A stretch of DNA of 64,000 bases from PNAI01 sp035574295 (GCA_035574295.1 DATLYX010000059.1:6487-70486); one strand, 5' to 3'. Shown: positions 17,389-26,338, counted from the stretch's first letter. Notes: a model not told the origin generated them from the sequence alone. Numbers and translations: made by a program.

Positions 17389-18630
17389 TCACGACGCCGT
17401 GCCGGCGCGCGCCGGGGTGAGGATCGATTCGGATATGGAATTCGGCAACGGCTTGGTCTTCTCGAACATGCCGAGCAACGGCAGGATCACCAGGAAGTGG
17501 ATGAAGTAATAGGCGGTGAGGATGCGCGCGGCGATCACGTAGCCGCCTTCCGCGGGCTTGGCGCCAAGCCAGCCGAGGCCGATGCAGACGAGCACGAAGA
17601 TCCAGAAGAACTGCCGGTACAGCGGCCGATAGTTCGCCGAGCGCACGCGCGAGGTGTCAAGCCACGGCAGGAATGCAAGAATGCCGATCGACGCCACCAG
17701 CGCCACCACACCCAAAAGCTTGTCCGGTATGGCGCGCAGAATGGCGTAGAACGGCAGATAGTACCATTCAGGCACGATGTGCGGCGGAGTGACCGCCGGA
17801 TTGGCGGGAATATAATTGTCCGGATGGCCGAGATAGTTCGGCATGTAAAAGACGAACCAGGCAAACACGATGCAGAACACGATCATCAGGAACAGATCCT
17901 TGATCGTGGCGTAGGGCGTAAATGCCACGGTGTCCTGCTCGGATTTGGGTTCAATGCCGGTCGGATTGTTCTGGCCCACCACGTGCAGCGCCCAAATGTG
18001 CAGGCCGACCACTCCGGCGATCACAAAGGGAAGCAGATAGTGTAACGCATAGAAGCGGTTGAGGGTCGGGTTGCCGACCGCATAACCGCCCCACAGCCAG
18101 GTGACGATCGCCTCGCCCACGCCGGGGATGGCGGAGAACAGGTTGGTGATGACCGTGGCCGCCCAGAAGCTCATCTGGCCCCAGGGCAAAACGTAGCCCA
18201 TGAAGCCGGTGACGATCATCAGCAACAAAAGGATGACGCCGAGGATCCACAACAGCTCGCGCGGTTCCTTGTAGGAGCCGTAGTACATGCCGCGAAACAT
18301 GTGGATGTAGGCGGCGAGGAAAAACATCGATGCGCCGTTGGCGTGCACGTAGCGCAACAGCCAACCGTAATTGACATTGCGCATGATGTGCTCGACGGAA
18401 TTGAAGGCATAATCCACGTGCGGCGTATAGTGCATGGCAAGCACGATGCCGGTGACGATCTGCACCATAAGCACAAATGCCAGGATGCCGCCGAAGGTCC
18501 ACCAGTAATTGAGATTGCGCGGCGTGGGATAGACGATGAACGACGAATAGATCAATCCGCCGATCGGCAATCGGCGCTCGATCCATTTCATGATTGCGCT
18601 TTTCGGCTGGTACGTTGGCTGTCCGCTCAT
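17389..18630 (-). CDS. petB: Cytochrome b of the bc1 complex
   Basis: The 413-residue integral membrane subunit carries both b-haems and the quinone sites. Eight hydrophobic helices are visible. The haem-ligand histidines lie in helices B and D (around MHYTPHVDYAF/VHANGASMFFLAAYIHMFRG and YALHYLLPFVIAGVVGLHIWALH), and the Qo-site motif is PEWY (in IVPEWYYLPFYAILR). It is the middle gene of the petABC operon (18630 to 17389, minus strand), 17 bp from each neighbour. No c1 domain is fused at its C-terminus. Confidence 0.97.
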   Translation of the reverse strand: MSGQPTYQPKSAIMKWIERRLPIGGLIYSSFIVYPTPRNLNYWWTFGGILAFVLMVQIVTGIVLAMHYTPHVDYAFNSVEHIMRNVNYGWLLRYVHANGASMFFLAAYIHMFRGMYYGSYKEPRELLWILGVILLLLMIVTGFMGYVLPWGQMSFWAATVITNLFSAIPGVGEAIVTWLWGGYAVGNPTLNRFYALHYLLPFVIAGVVGLHIWALHVVGQNNPTGIEPKSEQDTVAFTPYATIKDLFLMIVFCIVFAWFVFYMPNYLGHPDNYIPANPAVTPPHIVPEWYYLPFYAILRAIPDKLLGVVALVASIGILAFLPWLDTSRVRSANYRPLYRQFFWIFVLVCIGLGWLGAKPAEGGYVIAARILTAYYFIHFLVILPLLGMFEKTKPLPNSISESILTPARAGTAS

Positions 18631-18647
18631 CGTTGACCTTTTGACCT

Positions 18648-19193
18648 TCAGGCTCTGGCCGGCTCAGATTCGCCAATGACAATCTTGTTGTCGGTCAGGA
18701 AACGGTAGGGCGGCAGCGGAAGATTCTTGGGGGCAGGCGCTTTGCGCACGCGCCCCGAGGTGTCGTACTGAGAGCCGTGGCAAGGACAGAACCAGCCGCC
18801 GTAGTCACCCTGATGGGCGAGCGGAATGCAGCCGAGATGGGTGCAGATCCCGATCACCACCAGCCACTGGTCGTGGCCTTTCTTGACGCGGGCCTGGTCG
18901 GGTTCCGGGTCGGGCAGCGTGTTGATGTTGACCGCGCGCGCCGCATCGATCTCCTTCTTGGTGCGGTGGCTGATGAAGATCGGCTTGCCGCGCCAGAACA
19001 CCTTGACGATCTGGCCCTCGGCAATCGGGGACAGGTCAACCTCCACCGGCGCCCCGGCAGCGACCGTCGAGGCATCGGGATTCATCTGGGCAATCAGCGG
19101 CACCAGGGTGGCGGCGGCGCCGATGGCACCCACCGCTCCGGTCGCAATGTAGAGGAAATCGCGGCGCGTCGGCTCAGCCGATGTTGTCGTCAC
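18648..19193 (-). CDS. petA: Rieske iron-sulfur subunit of the bc1 complex
   Basis: The 181-residue protein carries the [2Fe-2S] cluster: CTHLGC (C117, H119; C122 in the disulfide) and CPCHG (C136, H139; C138 in the disulfide). The N-terminus has a twin-arginine-type signal (TRRDFLYIATGAVGAIGAA) that remains as the membrane anchor. It is the first gene of petABC and supplies electrons from quinol oxidation to cytochrome c1. Its upstream region is shared divergently with trmL. Confidence 0.97.
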   Translation of the reverse strand: MTTTSAEPTRRDFLYIATGAVGAIGAAATLVPLIAQMNPDASTVAAGAPVEVDLSPIAEGQIVKVFWRGKPIFISHRTKKEIDAARAVNINTLPDPEPDQARVKKGHDQWLVVIGICTHLGCIPLAHQGDYGGWFCPCHGSQYDTSGRVRKAPAPKNLPLPPYRFLTDNKIVIGESEPARA

Positions 19194-19414
19194 TGTTCAG
19201 TCCCTTTGTCAGTCCATCCGCGCGCAAGACCACCCGCCGGCATGCCGCAACAAGCCTCGGCGCGCTGACGTTGCCGGCGGAGGCGGATGGGCCGGCCGCC
19301 TCCGCTCCCCTTCAGGGCCCGGGACGACGCGATCCAGCGGCGTTCTATTGGCACCCTTGCTCAGATAGCGCAAGCCCGCCGCAACCGTAGGCCCTAAATG
19401 TCGCATAAGCCCCT

Positions 19415-19443
19415 TGTCAATCGTGAATTTCCTGCAATTGACA
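19415..19443. promoter_or_regulatory. Inverted repeat in the petA/trmL divergent promoter region
   Basis: TGTCAAT (19415-19421) and ATTGACA (19437-19443) form an inverted repeat with a 15-bp spacer, 17 bp upstream of trmL and about 220 bp upstream of petA. On the minus strand the first arm reads as a TTGACA -35-like hexamer, but no good -10 is seen. It could be an operator or chance. Confidence 0.3.
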
Positions 19444-19459
19444 GGCGCAATTCCGGGTC

Positions 19460-19948
19460 GTGAAATCGCGCATGATTGTCGCCCTCTACGAGCCCGACAT
19501 TCCGCAAAATACCGGCACCATCCTGCGGCTGTGCGCCTGTCTCGGCGTCGAGGCACACATCATCGAGCCGGCCGGGTTCGACGCCTCGGACCGTGCCTTT
19601 CGGCGCGCCGGGCTCGATTATCTCGATCAGGTGCGGCTCGTACGCCATACCAGTTGGGCGGCGTTCAATGCCTTTCGGCGCGAAGCGGGGCTCAGGATCG
19701 TGCTGTTCACCACCAAGGCGGCGACCCCTTACCTTGCGCACCATTTTCGGGCCGACGAAGTGCTGCTGTTCGGCCGCGAATCATCCGGCGTGCCGGAAGA
19801 AGTTCATGCGGCGGCCGACATCCGCTTGCGCATTCCAATGCGGGCCGGCATGCGCTCGCTGAATGTCGCAGTCGCTGCTGCCATGGCGGTGGGCGAGGCC
19901 ATGCGGCAGATCGGATTTTCAGGCCCCCAAGAACGGCCTTCGTCTTAA
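19460..19948 (+). CDS. trmL: tRNA (cytidine/uridine-34 2'-O)-methyltransferase TrmL
   Basis: The 162-residue minimal SPOUT methyltransferase methylates the wobble base of tRNA-Leu in E. coli. Its knot motifs are visible: LYEPDIPQNTGTILRLCACLG, VLLFGRESSGVPEEV and IPMRAGMRSLNVAVAAAM. It lacks the extra RNA-binding domain of larger SpoU proteins, as expected for TrmL. It is followed 35 bp later by hemF. The ATG at 19460 begins MKSRMIVALYEP; a second ATG follows four residues later. Confidence 0.93.
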   Translation: MKSRMIVALYEPDIPQNTGTILRLCACLGVEAHIIEPAGFDASDRAFRRAGLDYLDQVRLVRHTSWAAFNAFRREAGLRIVLFTTKAATPYLAHHFRADEVLLFGRESSGVPEEVHAAADIRLRIPMRAGMRSLNVAVAAAMAVGEAMRQIGFSGPQERPSS

Positions 19949-19983
19949 GACCATGTATATTGGAGGCGGAGCACGACGGGCCC

Positions 19984-20889
19984 ATGCCTGAAACAGCGAA
20001 TGCGTCAGTACTGGAGACGCGCAAGACGCGGGCGCGAAGCTGGTTTGAGGCCCTGCGCGACGACATCTGCAAGGCGCTGGAGGCGATCGAGGATGCGCTG
20101 CCGGCCGGGGCGCCGCTTGCCGACAAGGCCGCAGGGCGTTTCGAGCGCCGGCCGTGGTCGCGCACCGATCATGCCGGCGGGCCGGGCGGCGGCGGGGTGA
20201 TGGCCATGATGCGCGGCCGCGTGTTCGAGAAAGTGGGGGTGCATTGCTCAACCGTGTTCGGAGAATTCGCGCCGGAATTCCGCAAGGAAATTCCCGGCGC
20301 CGAAAACGATCCGCGGTTCTGGGCTTCGGGAATCTCGTTGATCGCGCATCCGCACAATCCGCACGTGCCGACGGTGCACATGAACACCCGGTTCGTGGTC
20401 ACCACCAAGGCCTGGTTCGGCGGCGGCGCGGATCTGACGCCGATGCTTGAGCGGCGGCGCACGCAGGATGACGCGGACACGGTGGCCTTTCATGCGGCGA
20501 TGAAGGCGGCGTGCGCGGCGCATGCGAAAGTCGCGCCTTACGACAAATACAAAAAATGGTGCGATGAATATTTTTTCCTCAAGCACCGCGGCGAGCCGCG
20601 CGGGATCGGCGGGATTTTTTACGATTGGCACGACTCAGGGGACTGGGAGGCGGATTTCGCCTTCACCCAGGACGTGGGACGCGCGTTCCTGAAAATCTAT
20701 CCGCAGATCGTGCGAAAAAATTTTATCACGCCGTGGACGGACGCCGAGCGCGAGGAGCAGCTCGTGCGGCGCGGCCGCTATGTGGAATTCAACCTGCTCT
20801 ACGACCGCGGCACGATCTTCGGCCTGCGCACCGGCGGCAACGTGGAGTCCATCCTCTCCTCGCTGCCGCCGACGGTGCGGTGGCCGTGA
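19984..20889 (+). CDS. hemF: Oxygen-dependent coproporphyrinogen III oxidase
   Basis: The 301-residue enzyme uses O2 to decarboxylate coproporphyrinogen III to protoporphyrinogen IX in haem synthesis. Family segments seen are GVHCSTVFGEF near 85, PTVHMNTRFVVTTKAWFGGGADLTP, KYKKWCDEYFFLKHRGEPRGIGGIFYD and YVEFNLLYDRGTIFGLRTGGNVESILSSLPP, the strongly conserved C-terminus. The ATG at 19984 gives the usual length. Its neighbours do not belong to haem synthesis, though the bc1 operon nearby needs haem. Confidence 0.96.
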   Translation: MPETANASVLETRKTRARSWFEALRDDICKALEAIEDALPAGAPLADKAAGRFERRPWSRTDHAGGPGGGGVMAMMRGRVFEKVGVHCSTVFGEFAPEFRKEIPGAENDPRFWASGISLIAHPHNPHVPTVHMNTRFVVTTKAWFGGGADLTPMLERRRTQDDADTVAFHAAMKAACAAHAKVAPYDKYKKWCDEYFFLKHRGEPRGIGGIFYDWHDSGDWEADFAFTQDVGRAFLKIYPQIVRKNFITPWTDAEREEQLVRRGRYVEFNLLYDRGTIFGLRTGGNVESILSSLPPTVRWP

Positions 20890-20893
20890 GGTT

Positions 20894-21649
20894 TCAGCGA
20901 CGGAAAGCGCCAAGGATCATCACCGCGCCGCCGATCAGCACCACCGTATCGAGAATGGCGGTGTGAATGCGGAGCGGCAGGCGCGCAACGAAGGCCTTGG
21001 CCAGGAAGGCGCCGGGGAAAGCGACGAGGCCGATGAGAAGCGCGAACGCCACCACCTCAGCGGAAATTGCGCCCGCGCCGCCGAAGACGCCGATGCGCAC
21101 GATGCCGATGGCGATCGAAATCACCGCATCGGTCGCCACCACGGCGGCGCCCTGAAGGCCGCCCGCCATGAGCACGGACAACAGAATGACGCCCGCGCCG
21201 ACGGTGCCTCCGACCGCAGCGCCGTATCCAGCGCCGCCGATGACAAGCCCACGGTCGCTCAACATGATCGCGCGTTGCTTGAGCAGGTAGCGCAGGGGAA
21301 CGGTGAGCACGAGCATGGTTCCGATCACGATCATCGCGCCCTTGCCGGTGAGCAGCGTGTAGCCGTAGGCGGTCAACATGCAGGGCAAGAGCGCGCCGGC
21401 AAACACCAGAAGCGCGCGCCGGCGGTCGATAAACTGCGCGAAGGCGATGGCGCGGCTTGAGTTGGTCAAGAGGCCGGAGAGCGCGATGATCGGCACGGTC
21501 GGTTCCGGCCCCACGATCGGCACCAGAACGAGCGGCATCAACGCGCCGGTGCCGTAGCCGGCCACGCCGCCGATTACGGAGGCAATCAGCGCCACGATCG
21601 CGACCAGCGCCAGTTGCAAGAGCGAAATGTCGGCGAAGACGGCAGACAC
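20894..21649 (-). CDS. TauE/SafE-family sulfite/organoanion exporter-like permease
   Basis: The product (251 residues from the GTG at 21649) is a membrane protein with about eight hydrophobic segments and the paired glycine-rich repeats of the TauE/SafE (DUF81) family: IGGVAGYGTGALMPL in the first half and IGGAGYGAAVGGTVGAG in the second. The family exports sulfite, sulfoacetate and other anions in a few studied cases; the substrate here is unknown. The GTG has GAGG upstream and avoids overlapping the DM13 gene; an ATG at 21736 would overlap it by 47 bp. It converges on hemF with a 4 bp gap. Confidence 0.83.
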   Translation of the reverse strand: MSAVFADISLLQLALVAIVALIASVIGGVAGYGTGALMPLVLVPIVGPEPTVPIIALSGLLTNSSRAIAFAQFIDRRRALLVFAGALLPCMLTAYGYTLLTGKGAMIVIGTMLVLTVPLRYLLKQRAIMLSDRGLVIGGAGYGAAVGGTVGAGVILLSVLMAGGLQGAAVVATDAVISIAIGIVRIGVFGGAGAISAEVVAFALLIGLVAFPGAFLAKAFVARLPLRIHTAILDTVVLIGGAVMILGAFRR

Positions 21650-21689
21650 GCGCAAGCCTCGTGGTAATCGACCGCCGGGACCGTTGGCG

Positions 21690-22187
21690 TCAACTGCCGG
21701 TGGGCTTGAGGTCGGCCGGCGAAATAAGCACGCCAAAGGCTTCGCACCAGATCACGACGCTCGGATAATTCTTTAAGTCCACGCCGTCCGGAATTGCATA
21801 GCGTTGGCTGCCCTTGAACGCGCGCAGCCGGCCAAGATCGATGAACATGGAGTTCCTGACGTCGCTTTCCGTGCGCACGTTCGCCTTAGGCACGAGATAG
21901 ACGTGGTATTTCGGTCCGGGCCCGACCTCGAAATCGGGTTCCAGGAACACGGTGCGCGCGCGCACGCTCACCTTGCCGCGGCCCCAATGCACCGGATCGG
22001 ATGGGTTTGCGTGGATGAAGGTGCCGCTGGCAAGCACCGGCGTCAGATCGGCCTCGGCGAGCTGCTCGGTCGCCGGCGGTGGAGGAAATACGAATGGGAA
22101 CAGAAAGAATCCGACGGCAATACCGAAGACCGTGCCAAGGATGCCGCCGATAAGAAAAATTGCGATCCCGCGCCAAAGGCTTTTCAT
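21690..22187 (-). CDS. DM13-domain membrane-anchored protein
   Basis: The 165-residue product starts with a membrane anchor (KSLWRGIAIFLIGGILGTVFGIAVGFFLFPFVF) followed by a DM13 domain from about 55: GTFIHANPSDPVHWGRGKV, GPGPKYHVYLVPKANV and the C-terminal YPSVVIWCEAFGVLISPADL with the conserved single cysteine. DM13 domains have been proposed as redox or electron-transfer modules. The ATG at 22187 has GGGGAGGATTC upstream. It is divergent from the outer-membrane protein gene, with a CtrA-like site between them. Confidence 0.85.
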   Translation of the reverse strand: MKSLWRGIAIFLIGGILGTVFGIAVGFFLFPFVFPPPPATEQLAEADLTPVLASGTFIHANPSDPVHWGRGKVSVRARTVFLEPDFEVGPGPKYHVYLVPKANVRTESDVRNSMFIDLGRLRAFKGSQRYAIPDGVDLKNYPSVVIWCEAFGVLISPADLKPTGS

Positions 22188-22256
22188 CGAATCCTCCCCT
22201 GTCTGCACTCCGGCCGGCTCCGCCAATCGCGCGCAGGAGCGCCCCAATCTACGCCT

Positions 22257-22271
22257 TTAACCCGGCATTAA
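22257..22271. promoter_or_regulatory. Candidate CtrA-binding site (TTAA-N7-TTAA)
   Basis: TTAACCCGGCATTAA matches the CtrA consensus TTAA-N7-TTAA exactly. It lies in the 242-bp divergent region between the DM13 gene and the beta-barrel gene. A further single TTAAC half-site lies about 25 bp downstream. Cell-cycle control of one or both genes is inferred. Confidence 0.5.
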
Positions 22272-22429
22272 CCATGATCCCCCACTTAACATGTATCGGG
22301 TGCGGCCAAGCCTGACCCGGATGGCCATGACTGACAACTCCCGATTGTTCGCGTTTTGATGCGTTCTGCGCCCGACCAAGCCGTAGCGTATTCGCGTTTT
22401 CCGAACGACTTTTATTGCTGGGGGTCAAG

Positions 22430-23125
22430 ATGCGTTTCCAGAACCTCGTATTCGCGACAATCGCGTCGGCGTGCCTGAGCACTGCCGCAACTGTAATTGC
22501 GGCCGCAGCGGACCCTTACTACAAAGCGCGGCCGGGCGGCTTCATCGTCCCCTATAGCTGGAACGGAATTTACGGCGGCCTGAGCGGAGGCTACGGCTGG
22601 GGCAAGACGAGGGGAAATTTTTTGCCAGCCGGATTCGGCCCCAGTCTCGACCTCGACGGCGGCATGGTCGGCGGCCAGATCGGTTACAATTACCAAATTG
22701 GAAACTGGGTGATCGGATTCGAAATCGATTACCAGTGGACCGAGGTCAACGGCTCGGGCAGTTCCGCCGGCACCCGCGCAGAAGCCGAAATCAGAAGCTT
22801 CGGAACGGCCCGCGGGCGACTGGGCACGGCATGGGACCGCTTCCTCATCTTCGGAACCGGTGGCGGCGCCTGGGGACGGGGGATTGCAGTAATACCGGGT
22901 TTCACCTCCGACGCGGCAAATCACACCGGTTGGACGGTCGGCGGCGGCCTCGAATTTGGATTGACGCCCAACTTGAGCGCCAAGGCGGAATATCTCTACG
23001 TGCGCTTCAACACGAAGGATTACTTCGTCTCTCAAGGCTGCACCGTCACGTGCGAACTCGGGGCCGGCGTGAACGTCGTTCGCGCGGGCTTGAACTATCG
23101 GTTCGACTGGTCGGTCCTGCCCTGA
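22430..23125 (+). CDS. Outer-membrane beta-barrel protein (Omp25/Omp31-like)
   Basis: This 231-residue exported beta-barrel has a signal peptide (MRFQNLVFATIASACLSTAATVIAAA), then alternating hydrophobic strands with Gly/Tyr/Trp turns (WNGIYGGLSGGYGWGKT, GGQIGYNYQIGNWVIGFEIDYQW) and a terminal strand GVNVVRAGLNYRFDWSVLP. The organisation matches the Omp25/Omp31 (OmpA-like 8-stranded) family frequent in Rhizobiales. Two cysteines (QGCTVTCELG) close one periplasmic or extracellular loop. GGGGG precedes the ATG at 22430. Confidence 0.88.
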   Translation: MRFQNLVFATIASACLSTAATVIAAAADPYYKARPGGFIVPYSWNGIYGGLSGGYGWGKTRGNFLPAGFGPSLDLDGGMVGGQIGYNYQIGNWVIGFEIDYQWTEVNGSGSSAGTRAEAEIRSFGTARGRLGTAWDRFLIFGTGGGAWGRGIAVIPGFTSDAANHTGWTVGGGLEFGLTPNLSAKAEYLYVRFNTKDYFVSQGCTVTCELGAGVNVVRAGLNYRFDWSVLP

Positions 23126-23173
23126 TAGCGGCAACGGCGCAGCGCGGCGTTCACATAAGGCTTGAAGCGCACG

Positions 23174-24433
23174 TCACGAGCGGGCGACGGTCGCCGAGGC
23201 ATCTTGCGCCGCGCGATCCGCAATGGCCTCGATCGAGATCGAGTCGCTGGGGAAGTCGGCAGCGATCCAGGCATTCTCCGCAGCCTTGAGCGCGGCGCCG
23301 AGCTCGGGCCCCTTCGGCACGCCGCGCTTGATGAAGTCCTGCGCCTTGAGCGGAAACACCGGGATCACCCAGCGCGACGGCAGCGTTGCAAGCGTGTGCC
23401 AGGCATGATCGGAGGCGGCGGCAGGTGAACGACTCCAGGCAATGAGCACACGGTCAGTGAAACGCTCGGGGCCGAGCCGATAAAGCAGCGCGCGGGCATG
23501 GCTGTCGCTCGTCGGCGCCACCCGCCACCAGGCATCGCCCATCGACACGAGCCTTACGTGTTCGGCGTTGGACAGGCGCAGTCGCTGCAGCAACCGGTCG
23601 GCATCCTCGATGACAAAGACTGCGAGCGCGCCGAGACGCCGCACGGCATCGGCCGGTATACGGCAGGTGTGTTCGAGCTTAGCCAAGTTGGCAAAGCTCG
23701 CAAGGTAGGGCACGCCGCCGAGCACGGTCTCCAGAATTCCGGTTTCAGCCATAATCGCAAGCGTGGGAACGGCGTGCGGCGCCAACAGGAGCTTCATCAG
23801 CTCCATGCGAATGCGCTCGCGGGACAATTGTTCCAATCCCTCGCGCGCAGCGATGCAGGCGTGCAGGCCCGCAGGGTCGGGATGACCCTCGCCGTAGGCG
23901 GCGTGAAAACGAAAGAATCGCAGGATGCGCAGATAATCCTCGGCGATGCGCGCCGCAGGATCGCCGATGAAACGGATGCGGCGGGCGGAAAGGTCGGCGA
24001 GTCCGCCCACATAGTCGTGCACGCGACCGTCGGCCGAAAGCGACAGCGCGTTGATGGTGAAGTCGCGGCGCTCGGCGTCGGCCTTCCAATCGCGGCCGAA
24101 GCGCACCGTGGCATGGCGGCCGAAAGTCTCAACGTCCTCACGCAGGGTGGTGACCTCGAACGGGCGGCCGCCGACCACGACGGTGACGGTCCCGTGCTCG
24201 ATGCCGGTGGGCACGGTCTTGAACCCGGCGGCGGTCGCCCGACGCGTGACTTCCGCCGGCGTTGCGGTGGTGGCGATGTCGATTTCTCCGATGGGCTCGC
24301 CGAGGAGCGCATTGCGGACCGCGCCGCCGACCACACGCGCCTCCTCGCCGTCGCGATCGAGCACGGCGAGCAGCCGCGTAAGCGGGCCCTCGCGCAACCA
24401 CGTCGCCTGGGACAAATCGGGAAAGCGCGTCAT
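23174..24433 (-). CDS. cca: CCA tRNA nucleotidyltransferase / poly(A) polymerase-family protein
   Basis: The 419-residue enzyme of the class II nucleotidyltransferase family adds CCA to tRNA 3' ends. The nucleotidyltransferase core shows RVVGGAVRNALLG followed by EIDIATTATP (the D-x-D pair is read as EIDIA, as in other alphaproteobacterial members), then RRDFTINALSL and the RNA-binding helix ARIAEDYLRILRFFRFHA. The alphaproteobacterial form lacks the HD domain of E. coli Cca. It overlaps the upstream DUF6111 gene by 4 bp, in a conserved order with CoA pyrophosphatase and DUF1285. Confidence 0.93.
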   Translation of the reverse strand: MTRFPDLSQATWLREGPLTRLLAVLDRDGEEARVVGGAVRNALLGEPIGEIDIATTATPAEVTRRATAAGFKTVPTGIEHGTVTVVVGGRPFEVTTLREDVETFGRHATVRFGRDWKADAERRDFTINALSLSADGRVHDYVGGLADLSARRIRFIGDPAARIAEDYLRILRFFRFHAAYGEGHPDPAGLHACIAAREGLEQLSRERIRMELMKLLLAPHAVPTLAIMAETGILETVLGGVPYLASFANLAKLEHTCRIPADAVRRLGALAVFVIEDADRLLQRLRLSNAEHVRLVSMGDAWWRVAPTSDSHARALLYRLGPERFTDRVLIAWSRSPAAASDHAWHTLATLPSRWVIPVFPLKAQDFIKRGVPKGPELGAALKAAENAWIAADFPSDSISIEAIADRAAQDASATVARS

Positions 24434-24702
24434 CGCGTCCGTCCCGGTATGAATTTTCCGTCCTCCACGCGCGCCGGCTCATAGGTCGATCCGGGCGGCG
24501 CGCCGCTGAATTCCGCCAACATGACGAAGCTGCCAAGCACCAGCATCACCGCGATGACGGCGAGCACAAAAACGCGATTGCTCGGCCAGTTGGCACGCTC
24601 GAACACCTTGGCACGGGTCGCGATCAGAAACACCGCGTAAAGAGCAAAGGGCGTCAGAAACAACACCAGCTCTATGAGGATCGGCCTAATCACGGCTGAC
24701 AC
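24430..24702 (-). CDS. DUF6111-type small membrane protein
   Basis: The 90-residue product has two transmembrane helices (PILIELVLFLTPFALYAVFLIA and FVLAVIAVMLVLGSFVMLAEF) followed by a short soluble tail with AEFSGAPPGSTYEPARVEDGKFIPG. The family is found in Rhizobiales upstream of cca and is uncharacterised. The start is GTG, at 24702 or the in-frame GTG at 24693, which has AGG at better spacing. The ATGA overlap with cca indicates translational coupling. Confidence 0.8.
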   Translation of the reverse strand: MSAVIRPILIELVLFLTPFALYAVFLIATRAKVFERANWPSNRVFVLAVIAVMLVLGSFVMLAEFSGAPPGSTYEPARVEDGKFIPGRTR

Positions 24703-24855
24703 CTAATTTGTGCGCTGTCATTCGGGCTGCATCGGCACAAGGTGCGCTCGCCGGGAACAATGTCCTCGGTACGGATACCTGCAGCACGCAGATTATGCGG
24801 TTCCCGCGCGCTACTGCGCGGTGCGGGGGAATGACCCGTGGGGAGAGCCGGACCG

Positions 24856-25500
24856 TCATTGGCCATAGATCCGCTCGTACATGTTGCGCAGAATACCCGC
24901 CGTGATGCCCCAAATGTAGCGATCGGCATAGGGCATGGCGTAGTAGTGGCGCTCGATCCCCTTCCAGTCACGCTTGAGATACTGGTGGTTTGCGGGGGTC
25001 ATTAGAAACGCCAGCGGCACCTCGAAGGTCTCGCTCACCTCGCGGGAATCGAGGGTCAGGGCATGGTCGGCCGAGATGCGCGCCACGAGCGGCAGAATGC
25101 GGAACCCGGAAAAGGTGAGGAAAAGGTCCAGATAGCCGATCGGGTCGATCTTGGCAGGGTCGAGCCCGATCTCCTCCCGCGCCTCTCGCAGCGCGGCAGC
25201 GATCGGATTGACGTCACCCGATTGGATGCCGCCCCCCGGAAATGCGATCTGGCCGGGATGGCTCGGCATGTCCGCGGTGCGCTGGGTCAAGAGAACCGTG
25301 GGCTCAGGCCGCGCAACCACGGGAACCAACACCACCGCCGGCTTGGTCGCGGCAACGCCGGCGCGGCGCCAGAGATCGGGGTCAAGGTCGAGATCGCCGC
25401 GGCGCGCCTCGGCGTTCGGATCATAGAGCGCCGGCGGAACATCGAGCGACAGACGGGCGCGGGCGCGGACAAAGAAATCGACGACGGTGGCGGAATCCAT
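24856..25500 (-). CDS. NUDIX hydrolase, CoA pyrophosphatase-like
   Basis: The 214-residue product has the CoA-pyrophosphatase variant of the Nudix box: GGGIQSGDVNPIAAALREAREEIGL, with Asp in place of the first Glu. Upstream of it is LTQRTADMPSHPGQIAFPGG, typical of the NuDC/YeaB-type CoA diphosphatases that cleave coenzyme A to 4'-phosphopantetheine and 3',5'-ADP. The ATG at 25500 overlaps the DUF1285 stop codon by one base. It lies in the conserved DUF1285 / CoA pyrophosphatase / DUF6111 / cca order. Confidence 0.9.
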   Translation of the reverse strand: MDSATVVDFFVRARARLSLDVPPALYDPNAEARRGDLDLDPDLWRRAGVAATKPAVVLVPVVARPEPTVLLTQRTADMPSHPGQIAFPGGGIQSGDVNPIAAALREAREEIGLDPAKIDPIGYLDLFLTFSGFRILPLVARISADHALTLDSREVSETFEVPLAFLMTPANHQYLKRDWKGIERHYYAMPYADRYIWGITAGILRNMYERIYGQ

Positions 25501-26090
25501 CAGGCGAATTCCTTCAGACTGTCGGCCGGGGCCATGGCGAAAAATTTCCCGTCCGAGGTGACTCCAAACATGCGGCAGCCGTCGACGTCGCGTTCCTCGC
25601 CGAGCTCCACAAGGTCGTAGAACAGCGCGCGCGTGACCTTGGCCCACAAATCACGCCGGACATGTAGATAGGGCTTGAGCCCGCCAGAGCGCGGCTCTGG
25701 CTCGAAGCGCAGGGGGTGGGCCGCGTCGCAGCGTACCCAGTCGTCCACGTTGGTGCGAAAATTGAGCACCTGACCGCGCGGCCCGTGCTCAATCTTGAGC
25801 TCCACCGCCAGGAAAGGCGCGTCATCGACGGTGATGCCGCATTTCTCCATCGGAGTGACCAGGAAGTATTTGTCGCCTTCGCGCTTGAGCACCGAGGCAA
25901 AAAGCTTCACCAGCGCCGGTCGCCCGATGGGGGTCTTGAGGTAGTACCAGGTACCGTCGGCAGCGATTCGCATGTCGAGGTCGCCGCAGTAGGGCGGATT
26001 CCACAAATGCACAGGGGGCGGGCCCTTTGCGGCTTCCTGTCGCGCTGCGCCGGCGATTGCCTCAAATGCGCTCTGCCTTTCGTTTGCCAC
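25500..26090 (-). CDS. DUF1285-domain protein
   Basis: The 196-residue cytoplasmic product matches DUF1285: PVHLWNPPYCGDLDMRIAADGTWYYLKTPIGR near the N-terminus and FFLVTPMEKCGITVDDAPFLAVELK-like text in the middle. Function is unknown; family structures show two beta-rich subdomains. The start is GTG at 26090 with a weak AGG upstream. It begins the minus-strand block that ends with cca and is divergent from the MoxR operon across a 248 bp region. Confidence 0.88.
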   Translation of the reverse strand: MANERQSAFEAIAGAARQEAAKGPPPVHLWNPPYCGDLDMRIAADGTWYYLKTPIGRPALVKLFASVLKREGDKYFLVTPMEKCGITVDDAPFLAVELKIEHGPRGQVLNFRTNVDDWVRCDAAHPLRFEPEPRSGGLKPYLHVRRDLWAKVTRALFYDLVELGEERDVDGCRMFGVTSDGKFFAMAPADSLKEFA

Positions 26091-26338
26091 GGTTAGACCT
26101 TCCCTTATGTGCCCTTATGCGCGGCGTCAGGCCCCGATTAACGCTATCGTGATCTGCCTTGCACACGCTCGCCACGGGGACCAAAAATAGCGTAAGCTGT
26201 GGAAAAATGATGAGAAAACATGGCCGGGCAAGATCGCATACCGGCCTGTTCTCAGGTGTGCGGCGGGCCGGGGCAGAGTCTGACGCCCATGGGCCGTGGT
26301 ATGGGCCGTGATACAAGCGACAACATCAGGAGTGCAGA

